Counted from the stretch's first letter, positions 16,392 to 25,044 are shown. The stretch is DNA of 64,000 nt from Psychrobacter coccoides (GCF_017498085.1 NZ_JAGBKM010000017.1:19986-83985), one strand, 5' to 3'. The notes: generated by a model from the sequence alone, not told the origin. Translations and numbers: made by a program.

Positions 16392-17510
16392 ATGAACACG
16401 ATCGCTTTACACAACACCAATCGCACTCAGCTAAGCGCTAAACGCTCAACGGTTAAGGTTAAGCCAACAGCAACACCGCTAAAGCAAGATAGGACTGTTG
16501 ATAAAACCAATCAATCTAAACCCTCAAGCAACGCTAAGCGTCTGATCAACACCAAAGACTTAAGCCGTGAAGAGTGGTTAGCCGTTCGCAAGCAAGGCAT
16601 TGGCAGTAGTGATGCCGCTGCTGCTTGTGGTATCCATCCGTATTTATCCATGCTTGAGCTGTGGATGATCAAAACAGGACGCATGAGCTCAGATATCGAT
16701 GAGAGTAGTGATAATAGCATCGAAGGTTATGCGCCTTTGTATTGGGGCAATACTTTAGAGCCCATGGTCGCTAAGTACTATCAAGAACATACAGGCAATA
16801 AGGTACGGCGCGTCAACGCCATCTTGCAGCATCCTGATGCTGATAAAGCTTTTATGCTGGCTAACTTAGACTACAGCGTGGTTGGTTCAGATGAAGTGCA
16901 GATACTGGAGTGCAAGACTGCTGGTGAACACGGTGCCAAGCTGTGGAAGCATGGCGTGCCGTTATATGTCACATGCCAAGTACAGCATCAGTTAGCGGTT
17001 ACAGGTAAAAGCGCTGCGCATATCTGTGTGCTGCTATGCGGTCATGAAGCCAAGATATACAAGGTTGAGCGTGATGAGCGCTTGATTGCTTCCCTCATCG
17101 AGCATGAGCGTCTGTTCTGGCAATACGTGGAAATCGATACACCGCCAACACCTGATCATTCTGAATCTGCAGCCAAAGCATTAAAACTGCTGTATCCAAG
17201 CCCTAAGCCGTCAAGCAAGATTGATCTGACGGATGACGACGGGGCCAATAAGTTGTTTGAGCAATTATTAAGCTACCGTGACTATATGCAAGAGCTAGAA
17301 GAGCGTCACGATAAGGTCAAGCATCAATTGCAAAGCCTTATCAAAGACAATGAAGTGGCGGTCTTTGATAAGGGCGCGATCTCTTGGAAGCGTAGTAAGG
17401 ATAGCGTGAGCTTAGACAGCAAAGCGGTGATCAAAGCCCACCCTGAGCTATTGAGTCAATTTAGTAAAACCAAGCAAGGCAGCAGACGCTTTGTGATCTT
17501 AAACGACTAG
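16392..17510 (+). CDS. YqaJ-family viral-type recombination exonuclease
   Basis: 372 residues from the ATG at 16392 (AAGGAG six bases upstream). After a basic, low-complexity N-terminal 50 residues comes RKQGIGSSDAAAACGIHPY, then YWGNTLEPMVAKYY, ANLDYSV (D160) and ILECKTA (E173, K175). These are the D...ExK metal-binding residues of the lambda-exonuclease/YqaJ fold. Such enzymes degrade one strand of duplex ends and work with a single-strand annealing protein, which I do not see here. A terminator follows at 17572. Confidence 0.85.
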   Translation: MNTIALHNTNRTQLSAKRSTVKVKPTATPLKQDRTVDKTNQSKPSSNAKRLINTKDLSREEWLAVRKQGIGSSDAAAACGIHPYLSMLELWMIKTGRMSSDIDESSDNSIEGYAPLYWGNTLEPMVAKYYQEHTGNKVRRVNAILQHPDADKAFMLANLDYSVVGSDEVQILECKTAGEHGAKLWKHGVPLYVTCQVQHQLAVTGKSAAHICVLLCGHEAKIYKVERDERLIASLIEHERLFWQYVEIDTPPTPDHSESAAKALKLLYPSPKPSSKIDLTDDDGANKLFEQLLSYRDYMQELEERHDKVKHQLQSLIKDNEVAVFDKGAISWKRSKDSVSLDSKAVIKAHPELLSQFSKTKQGSRRFVILND

Positions 17511-17571
17511 GTACTTATCTCATTAACTACAAATCAATCCACTTATCAAACAACCAAAATAAGCCCATAAC

Positions 17572-17598
17572 AGCCCACCCGCAAAGGTGGGCTTTTTT
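17572..17598 (+). terminator. Terminator after YqaJ gene
   Basis: AGCCCACC (17572-17579), loop, GGTGGGCT (17586-17593) and a T run. Confidence 0.85.
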
Positions 17599-17638
17599 AT
17601 GGCTTAAACAATTTATTAAATACACAAGGAATACCACT

Positions 17639-18556
17639 ATGATTAAAGGTCTAACCATAACCCCACCCGTCTTAGGTCGAATCAGCATTGGCCGTGTCAT
17701 TCAAAAGGACGGCAAACGTCTGCCTGCGAAAGACGATCAATTCACCATTACCAGCCAAGTGCAGAATAAGGATGGCTGGGTCAATCATCCACTAGATGCA
17801 AAGCTGCGTAAGGGTACAACCGATAAGCTCAGACAAATACCAGTACGGATGTTGTTTAACGATCCTGAGCTAAACCTACGTGCTGAATACACTTTGTTTG
17901 ATCGGCAAACAGGCAGACCGTTATGCGTCGGCGATGGTGAGCAATGTCAGCGCCGCACCAGCAATGGTGTTGAGCAACTGCCTTGCCCATCCCCTGATCG
18001 TTGCCCACTAGCACAAGGCGGAGCCTGTAAACCTTATGGGCGGCTTTACGTGAATCTGTCAGAAGACGATGAGCTGGGTACCTTTATCTTTCGCACTACT
18101 GGCTTTAATAGTATTAGAACGCTTGCCGCACGCTTAAGCTACTTTGCCGCGGTCTCAGGCAATAAACTGTCGTGTCTACCGCTGCAATTAACCCTAAGAG
18201 GTAAAAGCACGACGCAAAGCTATCGTACGCCAATCTACTTTGTGGACTTAACCCTGCGTGAGGGCGTCACGCTTAAGGATGCAGTACAACACGCTGGAGC
18301 AATTGATCGTGAGCTGAGCGAACACGGCTTTGATCAAGTAGCGTTAGAACAAGCGGCTAAACAGGGTTATAGCAATTCATGCTTTGAGGTCGATGATGAG
18401 GCGAGTGAGCTGATGGCAGAGTTTTATCCAGAGGAAGACAGTCTCGAAACTCAGCCACAGACTCGAAAACAGAAACAAGTGAGCAACGGCTTAGATACTC
18501 TTAACGTAAGCAGCATTGAGCAGGGATTACGCCAAAGCGTGACAGCAGTGAGCTAG
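17639..18556 (+). CDS. Gp3-like 'hydrolase or metal-binding' family protein
   Basis: 305 residues. The middle holds a Cys-rich stretch, GDGEQCQRR...LPCPSPDRCPLAQGGACKPYG, that looks like a zinc knuckle (about 100-135). The flanking regions resemble the recombination-directionality-factor Gp3-like proteins that databases label hydrolase or metal-binding. In phages, Gp3 proteins steer serine integrases; this element has a tyrosine integrase, so a general DNA-recombination role beside the YqaJ nuclease is more likely. The C-terminal 60 residues are acidic and low-complexity. The call rests on pattern memory. Confidence 0.6.
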   Translation: MIKGLTITPPVLGRISIGRVIQKDGKRLPAKDDQFTITSQVQNKDGWVNHPLDAKLRKGTTDKLRQIPVRMLFNDPELNLRAEYTLFDRQTGRPLCVGDGEQCQRRTSNGVEQLPCPSPDRCPLAQGGACKPYGRLYVNLSEDDELGTFIFRTTGFNSIRTLAARLSYFAAVSGNKLSCLPLQLTLRGKSTTQSYRTPIYFVDLTLREGVTLKDAVQHAGAIDRELSEHGFDQVALEQAAKQGYSNSCFEVDDEASELMAEFYPEEDSLETQPQTRKQKQVSNGLDTLNVSSIEQGLRQSVTAVS

Positions 18557-18590
18557 TCCAGCTACAGTCGTTAATAGATAGATACAACAT

Positions 18591-18622
18591 AAAAAGGAGC
18601 TGATTCGTTTAGCTCTTTTTTT
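18591..18622 (+). terminator. Terminator after Gp3-like gene
   Basis: AAAAAGGAGCT, 9-base loop, AGCTCTTTTTTT; the stem has one bulged G. Confidence 0.65.
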
Positions 18623-18685
18623 ATGCGTTCAATTCGTGCAGGACTCTATAGGATGCCGTAAAAAAATATAGGTCTCCCTAACTGT

Positions 18686-18705
18686 ATGAGAGGACACGCT
18701 CTCAT
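18686..18705. promoter_or_regulatory. 7-bp inverted repeat before alpA-like gene
   Basis: ATGAGAG (18686-18692), GACACG, CTCTCAT (18699-18705), ending 20 bases before the start. A possible operator for AlpA autoregulation. Confidence 0.45.
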
Positions 18706-18725
18706 TCACTTATAAGGAGCAAGTC

Positions 18726-18977
18726 ATGGAAAATCTAAATGTAACACAGCCAGTAATCGAGCAGTGCAATCATATACCACAGCTATTAAGTATTAAGGAT
18801 GTTGGTCATTATACTGGTCTTAGTCGTTCTACAATTTATGAAATGATCAATGAGAAGTCTGATCGTTATGATCCAACGTTCCCTAAGAAGGTTCAACTTA
18901 CGCAGGTAAGGGTAGTGTGGGTAGCGAGTGAGATTGCAGAATGGATTGAAAGTAAGATAGCTGCTCGTGTTAGCTAG
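18726..18977 (+). CDS. alpA: AlpA-family helix-turn-helix regulator
   Basis: 83 residues with a MerR/excisionase-type winged helix: LLSIKDVGHYTGLSRSTIYEMI, then FPKKVQL and WVASEIAEWIESKI. AlpA proteins activate integrase or act as excisionase in P4-like islands. AAGGAGC precedes the start by a few bases. Together with the P4-type integrase at the right end it probably controls excision of the element. Confidence 0.85.
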   Translation: MENLNVTQPVIEQCNHIPQLLSIKDVGHYTGLSRSTIYEMINEKSDRYDPTFPKKVQLTQVRVVWVASEIAEWIESKIAARVS

Positions 18978-18988
18978 AAAATTATATG

Positions 18989-19018
18989 AAAATAAGTCGC
19001 GTCATGCGGCTTATTTTT
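18989..19018 (+). terminator. Terminator after alpA-like gene
   Basis: AAAATAAGTCGC (18989-19000), loop GTCAT, GCGGCTTATTTTT; one G-T pair and a T run. Confidence 0.8.
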
Positions 19019-19141
19019 CTTGACTGTTGTTTTTCTATCTTTTTTATTTATTAGTATTAATAGATAAAAACTCCTCAATTTAAGTGTTTCTATTTAACTT
19101 CTATTTAGTTATTATATGTAATTTAATGTGAGGATTTTTAG

Positions 19142-19858
19142 ATGAATGGCAAAATAATTAACTTTGATGATTATAAAAATACGGGAATAGTTATAGCTGA
19201 TGATGGTGTTCAGTATGCTTTCGATGGCAAGGATTGGATAGAGAAGTATGCTCCCAAAGCAGGTGATAATGTAGATTTCATGTTCAATGGCACGGGTAGT
19301 ATCAATCGAATATCTTATCAATCCAGCCAGTCTCAGGTATCTACCCCTCCATCATTACTTAAAGATCCTCAGAACCAAAGTATATCAACTACACCAGAAA
19401 TTGAAGATTACGGTCGTCCTGGTCATAGTCAACATGATGAAAATATCGGAAGCTTATACCTAGCAGAAAGTAACTACGGAATAGTAGATTGGACGAAAAA
19501 AGTATTCAGTAATTATGCGACTTTTACAGGCCGTGCTAGACGAAAAGAATATTGGCTGTTCTATCTAGCAACTATTCTCTTATCTGTAGTCTTTGGATTT
19601 ATGGAAGGTTTTTTTGGAGCACTTTTAGGCATAGGAACAGGGGATGAAGCTATATCACCATTGATTCTAGCGTTAGTATTCTTTATTCCTACTATAGCTG
19701 TAGCTACAAGACGTTTGCATGATACTGGGAGGTCTGGTTGGTGGCAGCTTTTATGGTTTATTCCGATTATTGGCTGGATTGTTCTTGTCGTCTTTCTGGC
19801 ACAACAAACATCTCCGCAAAGTAATCAGTGGGGATTACCAGCGAAGCGTGTGCAATAG
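19142..19858 (+). CDS. DUF805 membrane protein with cold-shock-like N-terminus
   Basis: 238 residues. The first 60 (GKIINFDDYKNTGIVIADDG...GDNVDFMF) look like a small OB/cold-shock-type barrel. Residues about 60-115 are a linker. The C-terminal half begins FTGRARRKEYWLFYL, the DUF805 signature, followed by three or four membrane helices and the RRLHDTGRSGWW motif. DUF805 proteins are inner-membrane proteins of unknown function. Fusing a nucleic-acid-type barrel to a membrane anchor may sense stress. GAGGA precedes the start. It begins a co-directional run to 22754. Confidence 0.75.
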   Translation: MNGKIINFDDYKNTGIVIADDGVQYAFDGKDWIEKYAPKAGDNVDFMFNGTGSINRISYQSSQSQVSTPPSLLKDPQNQSISTTPEIEDYGRPGHSQHDENIGSLYLAESNYGIVDWTKKVFSNYATFTGRARRKEYWLFYLATILLSVVFGFMEGFFGALLGIGTGDEAISPLILALVFFIPTIAVATRRLHDTGRSGWWQLLWFIPIIGWIVLVVFLAQQTSPQSNQWGLPAKRVQ

Positions 19859-19911
19859 TCAATGTGATTAAAATAGTTTTGTGCACTAATCTCATTAGTT
19901 TGGAGTAATCA

Positions 19912-21075
19912 ATGTACGGTATTCCTGTTAGTAGCAATTATCTAGAAGCTCAATATTTAATTGGAGTAGATTACCTGCAAGGTAATAAAGTAGCACAAGA
20001 CTATGCACAAGCTTTGAAATGGTTTCAAAAGTCGGCGAGTGAAGACTATGCGCCAGCTCAAGATGTTATAGGGTGTATGTACAGCTATGGCTTTGGTGTT
20101 GATCAAGATTATGCTAAGGCATTTGAATGGTGTTCAAAAGCGGCAGAGCAGGGCTACGATATTGCTCAAAACAATGTTGCTTATCTTTATAAGAAGGGCT
20201 TTGGTGTGTTGCAAGATAATAGTAAAGCTTTTGAGTGGTATCAAAAAGCATCTGAACAAGATAATGCAGATGCTTATTACGAGCTGGGTAATTTTTATAA
20301 CGAAGGCGTAGGAGTTGAAATAGATAAAGACAAAGCTAATTATTACTATTATAAAGCAGCATTTAAGGGGCATTTAGAAGCAGAGCAGCGTTTGCAGAAG
20401 AATAATGAGCCGCTTGAAGAAGATAAGCACTCTAATAAAAAAGTGGTAGAAGAAGCTGATGCAGATAGTCATATCGAAATCATAAACTTTGAAAGCGATC
20501 GGAGTATTTCATTCAAAACGTTCTTTGATAGTTATTTTCGTGATGAGTCAAAAATGTTGCCTCAAAACCCTGGTGGAGGTGTCTGGTTTTATGAAAGTAT
20601 GGATTTTGACGAAAGTTCTAAATTTTTTGATAAAGCAAATGGTCTTAGAGAGAAAAATGACTACATGATTGATACTACGTATGCAGATTTTATTATTGAT
20701 ACAACTTTCATTAGAAACTTTGGTGCTGGTCTTTTCTTACATGTACATCAAAATAGTTATCAATTTCATTTAAAAAATGACACCAATGACTGGGAAGTAT
20801 TGAATGATATCGAAGAAGCCTACTACAGCGAAAGTGATAAAGCTCTGTATATAGAGGATTATAAAATAAATCTGGTAGGAGATGCCGCTCGTTTTTATGG
20901 TAAGAGGCTTGTAGATTGTATCAATGCATATTTAAATCAAAACGAAATTGATAAAATCGATGAAGAAATGGTGTTTAATTCAGAGCTTGTGACTGGTGCG
21001 CTGGATGATATTGATGGCAGACTTGCTGAGATTAACCAAAAGCTTAATGAGCTACGTGAAGATAACGCAGCTTAA
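19912..21075 (+). CDS. Sel1-repeat protein with unknown C-terminal domain
   Basis: 387 residues. Residues about 8-155 contain four Sel1 repeats (for example AQDYAQALKWFQKSASEDYAPAQ, with the unit A...Y.GV.QD.AKA..W..KA). Sel1 repeats are helical pairs that bind proteins. Residues about 185-370 form a mixed domain that I do not recognise, acidic and Asp/Tyr-rich. The end is a short coiled coil. There is no signal peptide, so it is probably cytoplasmic. GGAG precedes the start. The next gene starts 12 bases after the stop, suggesting an operon. Confidence 0.7.
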   Translation: MYGIPVSSNYLEAQYLIGVDYLQGNKVAQDYAQALKWFQKSASEDYAPAQDVIGCMYSYGFGVDQDYAKAFEWCSKAAEQGYDIAQNNVAYLYKKGFGVLQDNSKAFEWYQKASEQDNADAYYELGNFYNEGVGVEIDKDKANYYYYKAAFKGHLEAEQRLQKNNEPLEEDKHSNKKVVEEADADSHIEIINFESDRSISFKTFFDSYFRDESKMLPQNPGGGVWFYESMDFDESSKFFDKANGLREKNDYMIDTTYADFIIDTTFIRNFGAGLFLHVHQNSYQFHLKNDTNDWEVLNDIEEAYYSESDKALYIEDYKINLVGDAARFYGKRLVDCINAYLNQNEIDKIDEEMVFNSELVTGALDDIDGRLAEINQKLNELREDNAA

Positions 21076-21087
21076 AGCAGACTTACT

Positions 21088-21363
21088 ATGAACTTTCCTT
21101 GTAATCAATGCGGCTGGTGCTGTCAAAACCTCGATAAAAACAAAGTGTATGCTGCTTTGGATAGGGGTGATGGCACGTGTAAATGGTTCGATATAGCGAA
21201 TAAAAGTTGCACGATTTATGAGTCACGTCCAACAATATGTAATATCGATGCAATGCACGAGTCTTACTTTTCAGATTTGGACTATGACGAATACATTGCT
21301 TTGAATATAAGCGTTTGTCAATCTGTGCAAATCGAACATCAACTACCACTAATTCAGATATAA
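21088..21363 (+). CDS. YkgJ-family Cys-cluster protein
   Basis: 91 residues with PCNQCGWCCQNL at the start, then GTCKWFD, KSCTIYESRPTIC. The Cys pattern is that of YkgJ-type metal (Zn or Fe-S) cluster proteins. Its role is unknown. It is short and complete compared with the family. It lies 12 bases after the Sel1 gene and 18 before the next gene, so these are probably cotranscribed. Confidence 0.8.
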   Translation: MNFPCNQCGWCCQNLDKNKVYAALDRGDGTCKWFDIANKSCTIYESRPTICNIDAMHESYFSDLDYDEYIALNISVCQSVQIEHQLPLIQI

Positions 21364-21381
21364 CTAAAAAAGGACTCTACT

Positions 21382-22311
21382 ATGCCTATTCCTCTAATTA
21401 TAGGTGCAGGTGCACTGGCTGCCTCAGGCCTCGGAATCACCAAAGGGGCTAAAGGTGTCTCTCAATTATCTGAAGCCAATGCTACTATCGAAAGAGCGCA
21501 AAGAAGGCTAGATAAGAAGCGTAAAGCACTGAGTAACCTTCGGATAGATACGAATGATGAGCTTAGAAATTTAGGACAGCTAAAAGTTGATATTTTTAAC
21601 AATCAAATCAAGCATGTCATCGACACTATTAAGAAAGTAAAAGACGCGGGTTCCAAACTTGAAAACTTTAGTCAAACAATCACAGAGCAAGAATATATCG
21701 ATATACAGAAAAAGGTAACCGCTTCACTTGAATTAGAAAACGGTATTTTAACAGGAGCCGCAGCAGGTGTCCTTACGGGGATAGGCGCTTACGGATCTGT
21801 TGGGTTACTTGCTTCTGCTTCAACAGGCACTGCGATTTCTGCATTATCAGGAGCAGCTGCCAAAAGCGCTACGCTTGCATGGTTGGGTGGTGGATCTTTA
21901 GCAGCAGGCGGTTTTGGTATGGCAGGCGGTACTTTGGTACTAGGCGGCATAGTTGCAGCTCCCGCATTAGCTATAACGGGTCTACATCTTGCTGGTAAAG
22001 GCGAGAAGGCGCTAACCCAAGCACGCGATGCAAAATTTAGAAGCAGTTGCAATATAGCCGCGATTGAATTAATGGAAGTAGGCGTCAAAGCTGTCATGAC
22101 TAATGCTTTAGAAGTTCAGATGGTATTACTCGAAACGGTTAAACGTTTTGAGAAAATCAAAGTATATGATAATTCAGATCCAGTAGCGTTCCAGACAATG
22201 CTTGCTTTAGGTAAGTCGCTAAAAAATATTTTAGATCAGCCTCTTTTAAATAATGAAGGTGAAGCAGTACAAAATATTCGCTACAAGTGTGAAGGCTATC
22301 TTGAAATCTAA
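21382..22311 (+). CDS. Glycine-rich membrane-inserting protein of unknown function
   Basis: 309 residues; no family recognised. An N-terminal hydrophobic segment (4-20) is followed by a charged coiled coil (about 28-115). Then comes a long, Gly/Ala-rich hydrophobic region (121-205) with many G-x-x-x-G spacings (GILTGAAAGVLTGIG, GGSLAAGGFGMAGG). The C-terminal 100 residues are helical and soluble. The layout resembles proteins that insert a glycine-zipper hairpin into membranes. AGGA precedes the start. The next gene follows after 17 bases and is probably its partner. Confidence 0.6.
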   Translation: MPIPLIIGAGALAASGLGITKGAKGVSQLSEANATIERAQRRLDKKRKALSNLRIDTNDELRNLGQLKVDIFNNQIKHVIDTIKKVKDAGSKLENFSQTITEQEYIDIQKKVTASLELENGILTGAAAGVLTGIGAYGSVGLLASASTGTAISALSGAAAKSATLAWLGGGSLAAGGFGMAGGTLVLGGIVAAPALAITGLHLAGKGEKALTQARDAKFRSSCNIAAIELMEVGVKAVMTNALEVQMVLLETVKRFEKIKVYDNSDPVAFQTMLALGKSLKNILDQPLLNNEGEAVQNIRYKCEGYLEI

Positions 22312-22328
22312 TAAGGAATATAAACATT

Positions 22329-22754
22329 ATGAAAGATGTGATTACAGCAAGCTCTAAGAAAGCTATTAAGACGGTAAGCTCCAAAAATCCAGCCTCTAGT
22401 GCTTATCAAGGCTTTGAGATGCTGGTTAAGGCTTACGCAGATTATAAAACTGTCTGTCAGACTGAATACACAAAACGTGAAGCGATAGCTGCATGGGAAA
22501 ATGTACATCTTACTAAGTCCAATAACCAAAGAGAGTTTCTAGAGTCTTATCTAAAAGAACGCTTCGCAGAACGTCGTCATGTGATAGATGAGATGTTCGC
22601 AAGGCTTGATCAGGGGATTGAAAATGATAATCCTGAGTTGATCACGATGGCTATGAGCGCGATCGAAAATACGGTTAAGTCTTCACCGCTTCAAGAAGCA
22701 GGTCAGGTGTTAATAGCGATGAATGACCCAAACATCGAAAAAATTGAGTTTTAA
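22329..22754 (+). CDS. Small helical partner protein, unknown function
   Basis: 141 residues, almost entirely helical and charged, with no membrane segment. It begins MKDVITASSKKAIKTVSSKNPASSAYQG and has RREAIAAWENVHLTKSNNQREFL-like helices in the middle. I recognise no family. AAGGA lies upstream. Position 17 bases behind the glycine-rich membrane protein suggests a regulator, antitoxin or immunity function for it; that is inference only. It ends the co-directional run. Confidence 0.55.
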   Translation: MKDVITASSKKAIKTVSSKNPASSAYQGFEMLVKAYADYKTVCQTEYTKREAIAAWENVHLTKSNNQREFLESYLKERFAERRHVIDEMFARLDQGIENDNPELITMAMSAIENTVKSSPLQEAGQVLIAMNDPNIEKIEF

Positions 22755-22843
22755 AAGTAATAAATACTTGAGTCGATTTAGTGCTATAAATCTATTTTAC
22801 TAAAATAAAAACTAATTTACTTAACTTTAGCGAGTAGGGCGGT

Positions 22844-23353
22844 TTATTTTTTGCCTAATAATGAACGCAGCTGTTTAATCGTGGCATGAATGCTTTGATC
22901 AAGTACAAGTTTTGCAAATAAAGGCTCATAGCTCTTTGGTAGGGCAGGATTATCAGACAATTGCGGGTGTAATGCACTTTTGCATTTTTGCGCAGTATGG
23001 GGGGTGTTTTGACCTAACACACTTAGCAACATGCCTTCTAAGCATAACGGCTTTGAATATAAGATCGTAATGCCTGAATCTTTAGCGGCTTTAATATCTT
23101 GTTGGTTTACAGGAACATCGCTATCCATCAAAATAAACTTTTTATCATAACCAACATGACGGCTTTTTTTGACGGTGTCTTTAATAATATCGTGCGGTGA
23201 TCCGCCACTTGAAAAGTCTAAAGTGATTTTACTACCAGAGCGCCTTTCATGATAGATACCTTTCATATGACTCAAAAAGGCCTTGTCATGCTCACCTTCG
23301 CCCATAACAAGCAAGGTGGTTTTGTTGACTGACCTAGGTTTGCGCTTTGCCAT
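22844..23353 (-). CDS. RloB-like TOPRIM-domain protein
   Basis: 169 residues with LLVMGEGEHDKAFL (acidic motif about 18-23) and KKFILMDSDVP (DxD at 77-79), the two metal sites of a TOPRIM fold, as in RloB. A conserved LCLEGMLLSVLG follows. TOPRIM proteins of this kind act as nucleases or toxins in ATPase-linked defence pairs. It starts 11 bases after the ATPase gene stop; AAGGGG is the ribosome site. Shorter than many RloB proteins (about 200), but both metal motifs are present. Confidence 0.75.
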   Translation of the reverse strand: MAKRKPRSVNKTTLLVMGEGEHDKAFLSHMKGIYHERRSGSKITLDFSSGGSPHDIIKDTVKKSRHVGYDKKFILMDSDVPVNQQDIKAAKDSGITILYSKPLCLEGMLLSVLGQNTPHTAQKCKSALHPQLSDNPALPKSYEPLFAKLVLDQSIHATIKQLRSLLGKK

Positions 23354-23364
23354 AATCTAGCCCC

Positions 23365-24567
23365 TTATAGATTTGGTATCGCGTCAAACGCGCCAGCCAT
23401 ATACTTGGCATAAAGATTATCGTCATTACGAACCCCTTCCATTTCATCTAACCGCCAAGCTTCTGAAGCCTGCTCATATTTTTCGACCAAATATATTTGA
23501 TGCTTATTTAATAGATTAAACACTTCAGGAGTATGGCAACTAAAAATAAGCTGAGCATTATGAGGGTTATGATGCAATGAGCGGAACAAGTCAAAAATAG
23601 CAGGTAACAGTAGGGGGTGTAAGTCATTATCAAGCTCATCGATAATAGCTACGCCACCATTCTTAAGCACAGGTAGGATGAGACCAAGCAAGCTATAAGC
23701 AGATTGTGTGCCATTAGACTCTTCATAAATCATCAGCTCAAATGATTCGTCACCGACTTTATGAACACCAAAGGGCAGCAGAACTTCCTGTTGCTTCCCT
23801 TCGTTTATCATCATTACACTTTTTATATTAATCTCATCGATACCTGTATCAAACTGACAAAGTAGCTTTTCTGCAGTTTGTTTTAAACCATCATCCTTAG
23901 CAAACAATTCAGTCATCTCAGGTATAGACTGGCTAAGACTGCCAAGCCTACCCATTGAGACTACATTGGTTTTATAGCCTTCAAACATCTCAATGATTGC
24001 TTCTGCCAGTGGTTCATCAAGCAAATTAGCATAACTGATCAAAGAGGCATTTTTTTTCACGTCATCTGCAAGTGATGGGATGACAAAACTGCGATGCTTA
24101 TAAATCATCTTATCACCGTCATAGTGACGGCTAAAAACATAGCTAAATAAGCGACTGGTTTTTTTATATAATGCTTCGTTGCTTACGCGGTTTTGGCTAA
24201 GCGTTAGCTCATAGCGATATTCTTCATAAACACCATCAGTATTTTTGAGTAAAAAACCCATTTCAAATTCAGAGGTATTTTTTTTGTTCAGCGCAAAGGG
24301 GCTATATGGGATATTGTCTTCTGAATCAAGGCTACTAGTAGAGCCACAAATAAACCAGCGCAAAAACGATACTGCTTTGAGTAGCTGTGTTTTACCAGAG
24401 CCATTTGCACCTAAGATTGCTGTGACTTTATTGAGCCGATACTGGTCATGCTCAGTATCAACGTAGAAGTCATAGTTAGACTCGGTCGGCTGCTTACCTA
24501 GCGTAAAAGACACCTCGGTTGACTCAGGGTAAGAGTAAAAATTATCGAAACGAAGATAGGTGATCAT
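23365..24567 (-). CDS. AAA/ABC-type ATPase, RloA-like
   Basis: 400 residues. N-terminal YLRFDNFYSYPESTEVSFTLG is the usual start of OLD/RecF-type ATPases. Walker A is GANGSGKT (53-60). Walker B is GGVAIIDELDNDLHPLL (about 307-323), with an H-loop in SCHTPEVF. The family includes RloA and the AriA and Septu ATPases. It forms a two-gene unit with the RloB-like TOPRIM gene, resembling RloAB and, more loosely, PARIS. A likely role is phage sensing that triggers the TOPRIM partner. Confidence 0.8.
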   Translation of the reverse strand: MITYLRFDNFYSYPESTEVSFTLGKQPTESNYDFYVDTEHDQYRLNKVTAILGANGSGKTQLLKAVSFLRWFICGSTSSLDSEDNIPYSPFALNKKNTSEFEMGFLLKNTDGVYEEYRYELTLSQNRVSNEALYKKTSRLFSYVFSRHYDGDKMIYKHRSFVIPSLADDVKKNASLISYANLLDEPLAEAIIEMFEGYKTNVVSMGRLGSLSQSIPEMTELFAKDDGLKQTAEKLLCQFDTGIDEINIKSVMMINEGKQQEVLLPFGVHKVGDESFELMIYEESNGTQSAYSLLGLILPVLKNGGVAIIDELDNDLHPLLLPAIFDLFRSLHHNPHNAQLIFSCHTPEVFNLLNKHQIYLVEKYEQASEAWRLDEMEGVRNDDNLYAKYMAGAFDAIPNL

Positions 24568-24624
24568 AGTCAGCCATTTTTAACGGTATTTTGTGGTTTA
24601 TGGGTTACAATAGCATAATAACGG

Positions 24625-25044
24625 TCACGTAGTATAGTTTAGACTTGTCAAAACCGTCATACTTTCAGTGTTCTCGCAATATTTGATTCGAAGCTCCTTG
24701 AAACTAACTTGACCATTTTCGATCGCTTGCTTAATAATTTTCTGACGCGCATTGAGTTTAGCATTACCTGCTTTTACTTCAGCAATAAAGGGCGTGAACT
24801 GTTCACTGATTTGACCTTTTAGAACGTTACGCTGCATGTTATTAGAGCGCTTTTTAGCGCCCTTTATTTTTTGTGCAAGCTCAACTTCAAACTCAGCTTT
24901 TTGCTGGGTTATCGCGGTTTGAATATTGGCGATCTCACGCTCGTTTTGTAAAATGGTTTTGTTTTGCGCTAAAATTTTTTGGGCAGTAAATACCAGTAAA
25001 ACCAAAGCAGTAAGAATGGTGAGTAGTAAAATAGTATTGCTCAT
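24625..25044 (-). CDS. Endonuc_Holl-like protein lacking its catalytic core
   Basis: 139 residues: an N-terminal membrane helix (4-23), a coiled coil (about 28-65), RSNNMQRNVLKGQISEQFTPF and then AEVKAGNAKLNARQKIIKQAIENG. The two ends match the Holliday-junction-resolvase-related family (COG4741/PF10107). In that family, as I remember it, about 35 residues containing a conserved Asp lie between the EQF.PF block and the EVK block. Here they join directly and stay in frame. I read this as an internal deletion that removes part of the nuclease site. AGGA precedes the start. Confidence 0.55.
   Translation of the reverse strand: MSNTILLLTILTALVLLVFTAQKILAQNKTILQNEREIANIQTAITQQKAEFEVELAQKIKGAKKRSNNMQRNVLKGQISEQFTPFIAEVKAGNAKLNARQKIIKQAIENGQVSFKELRIKYCENTESMTVLTSLNYTT

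Noticed and set aside
22844..24567. Calling the ATPase-TOPRIM pair PARIS
   Set aside because: The general layout fits, but the TOPRIM protein reads as RloB-like rather than DUF4435, so I kept the looser call.
24625..25044. Calling the short resolvase-like gene a frameshifted pseudogene
   Set aside because: The frame is uninterrupted and has a ribosome site; the change is an in-frame deletion, so a product is still made.
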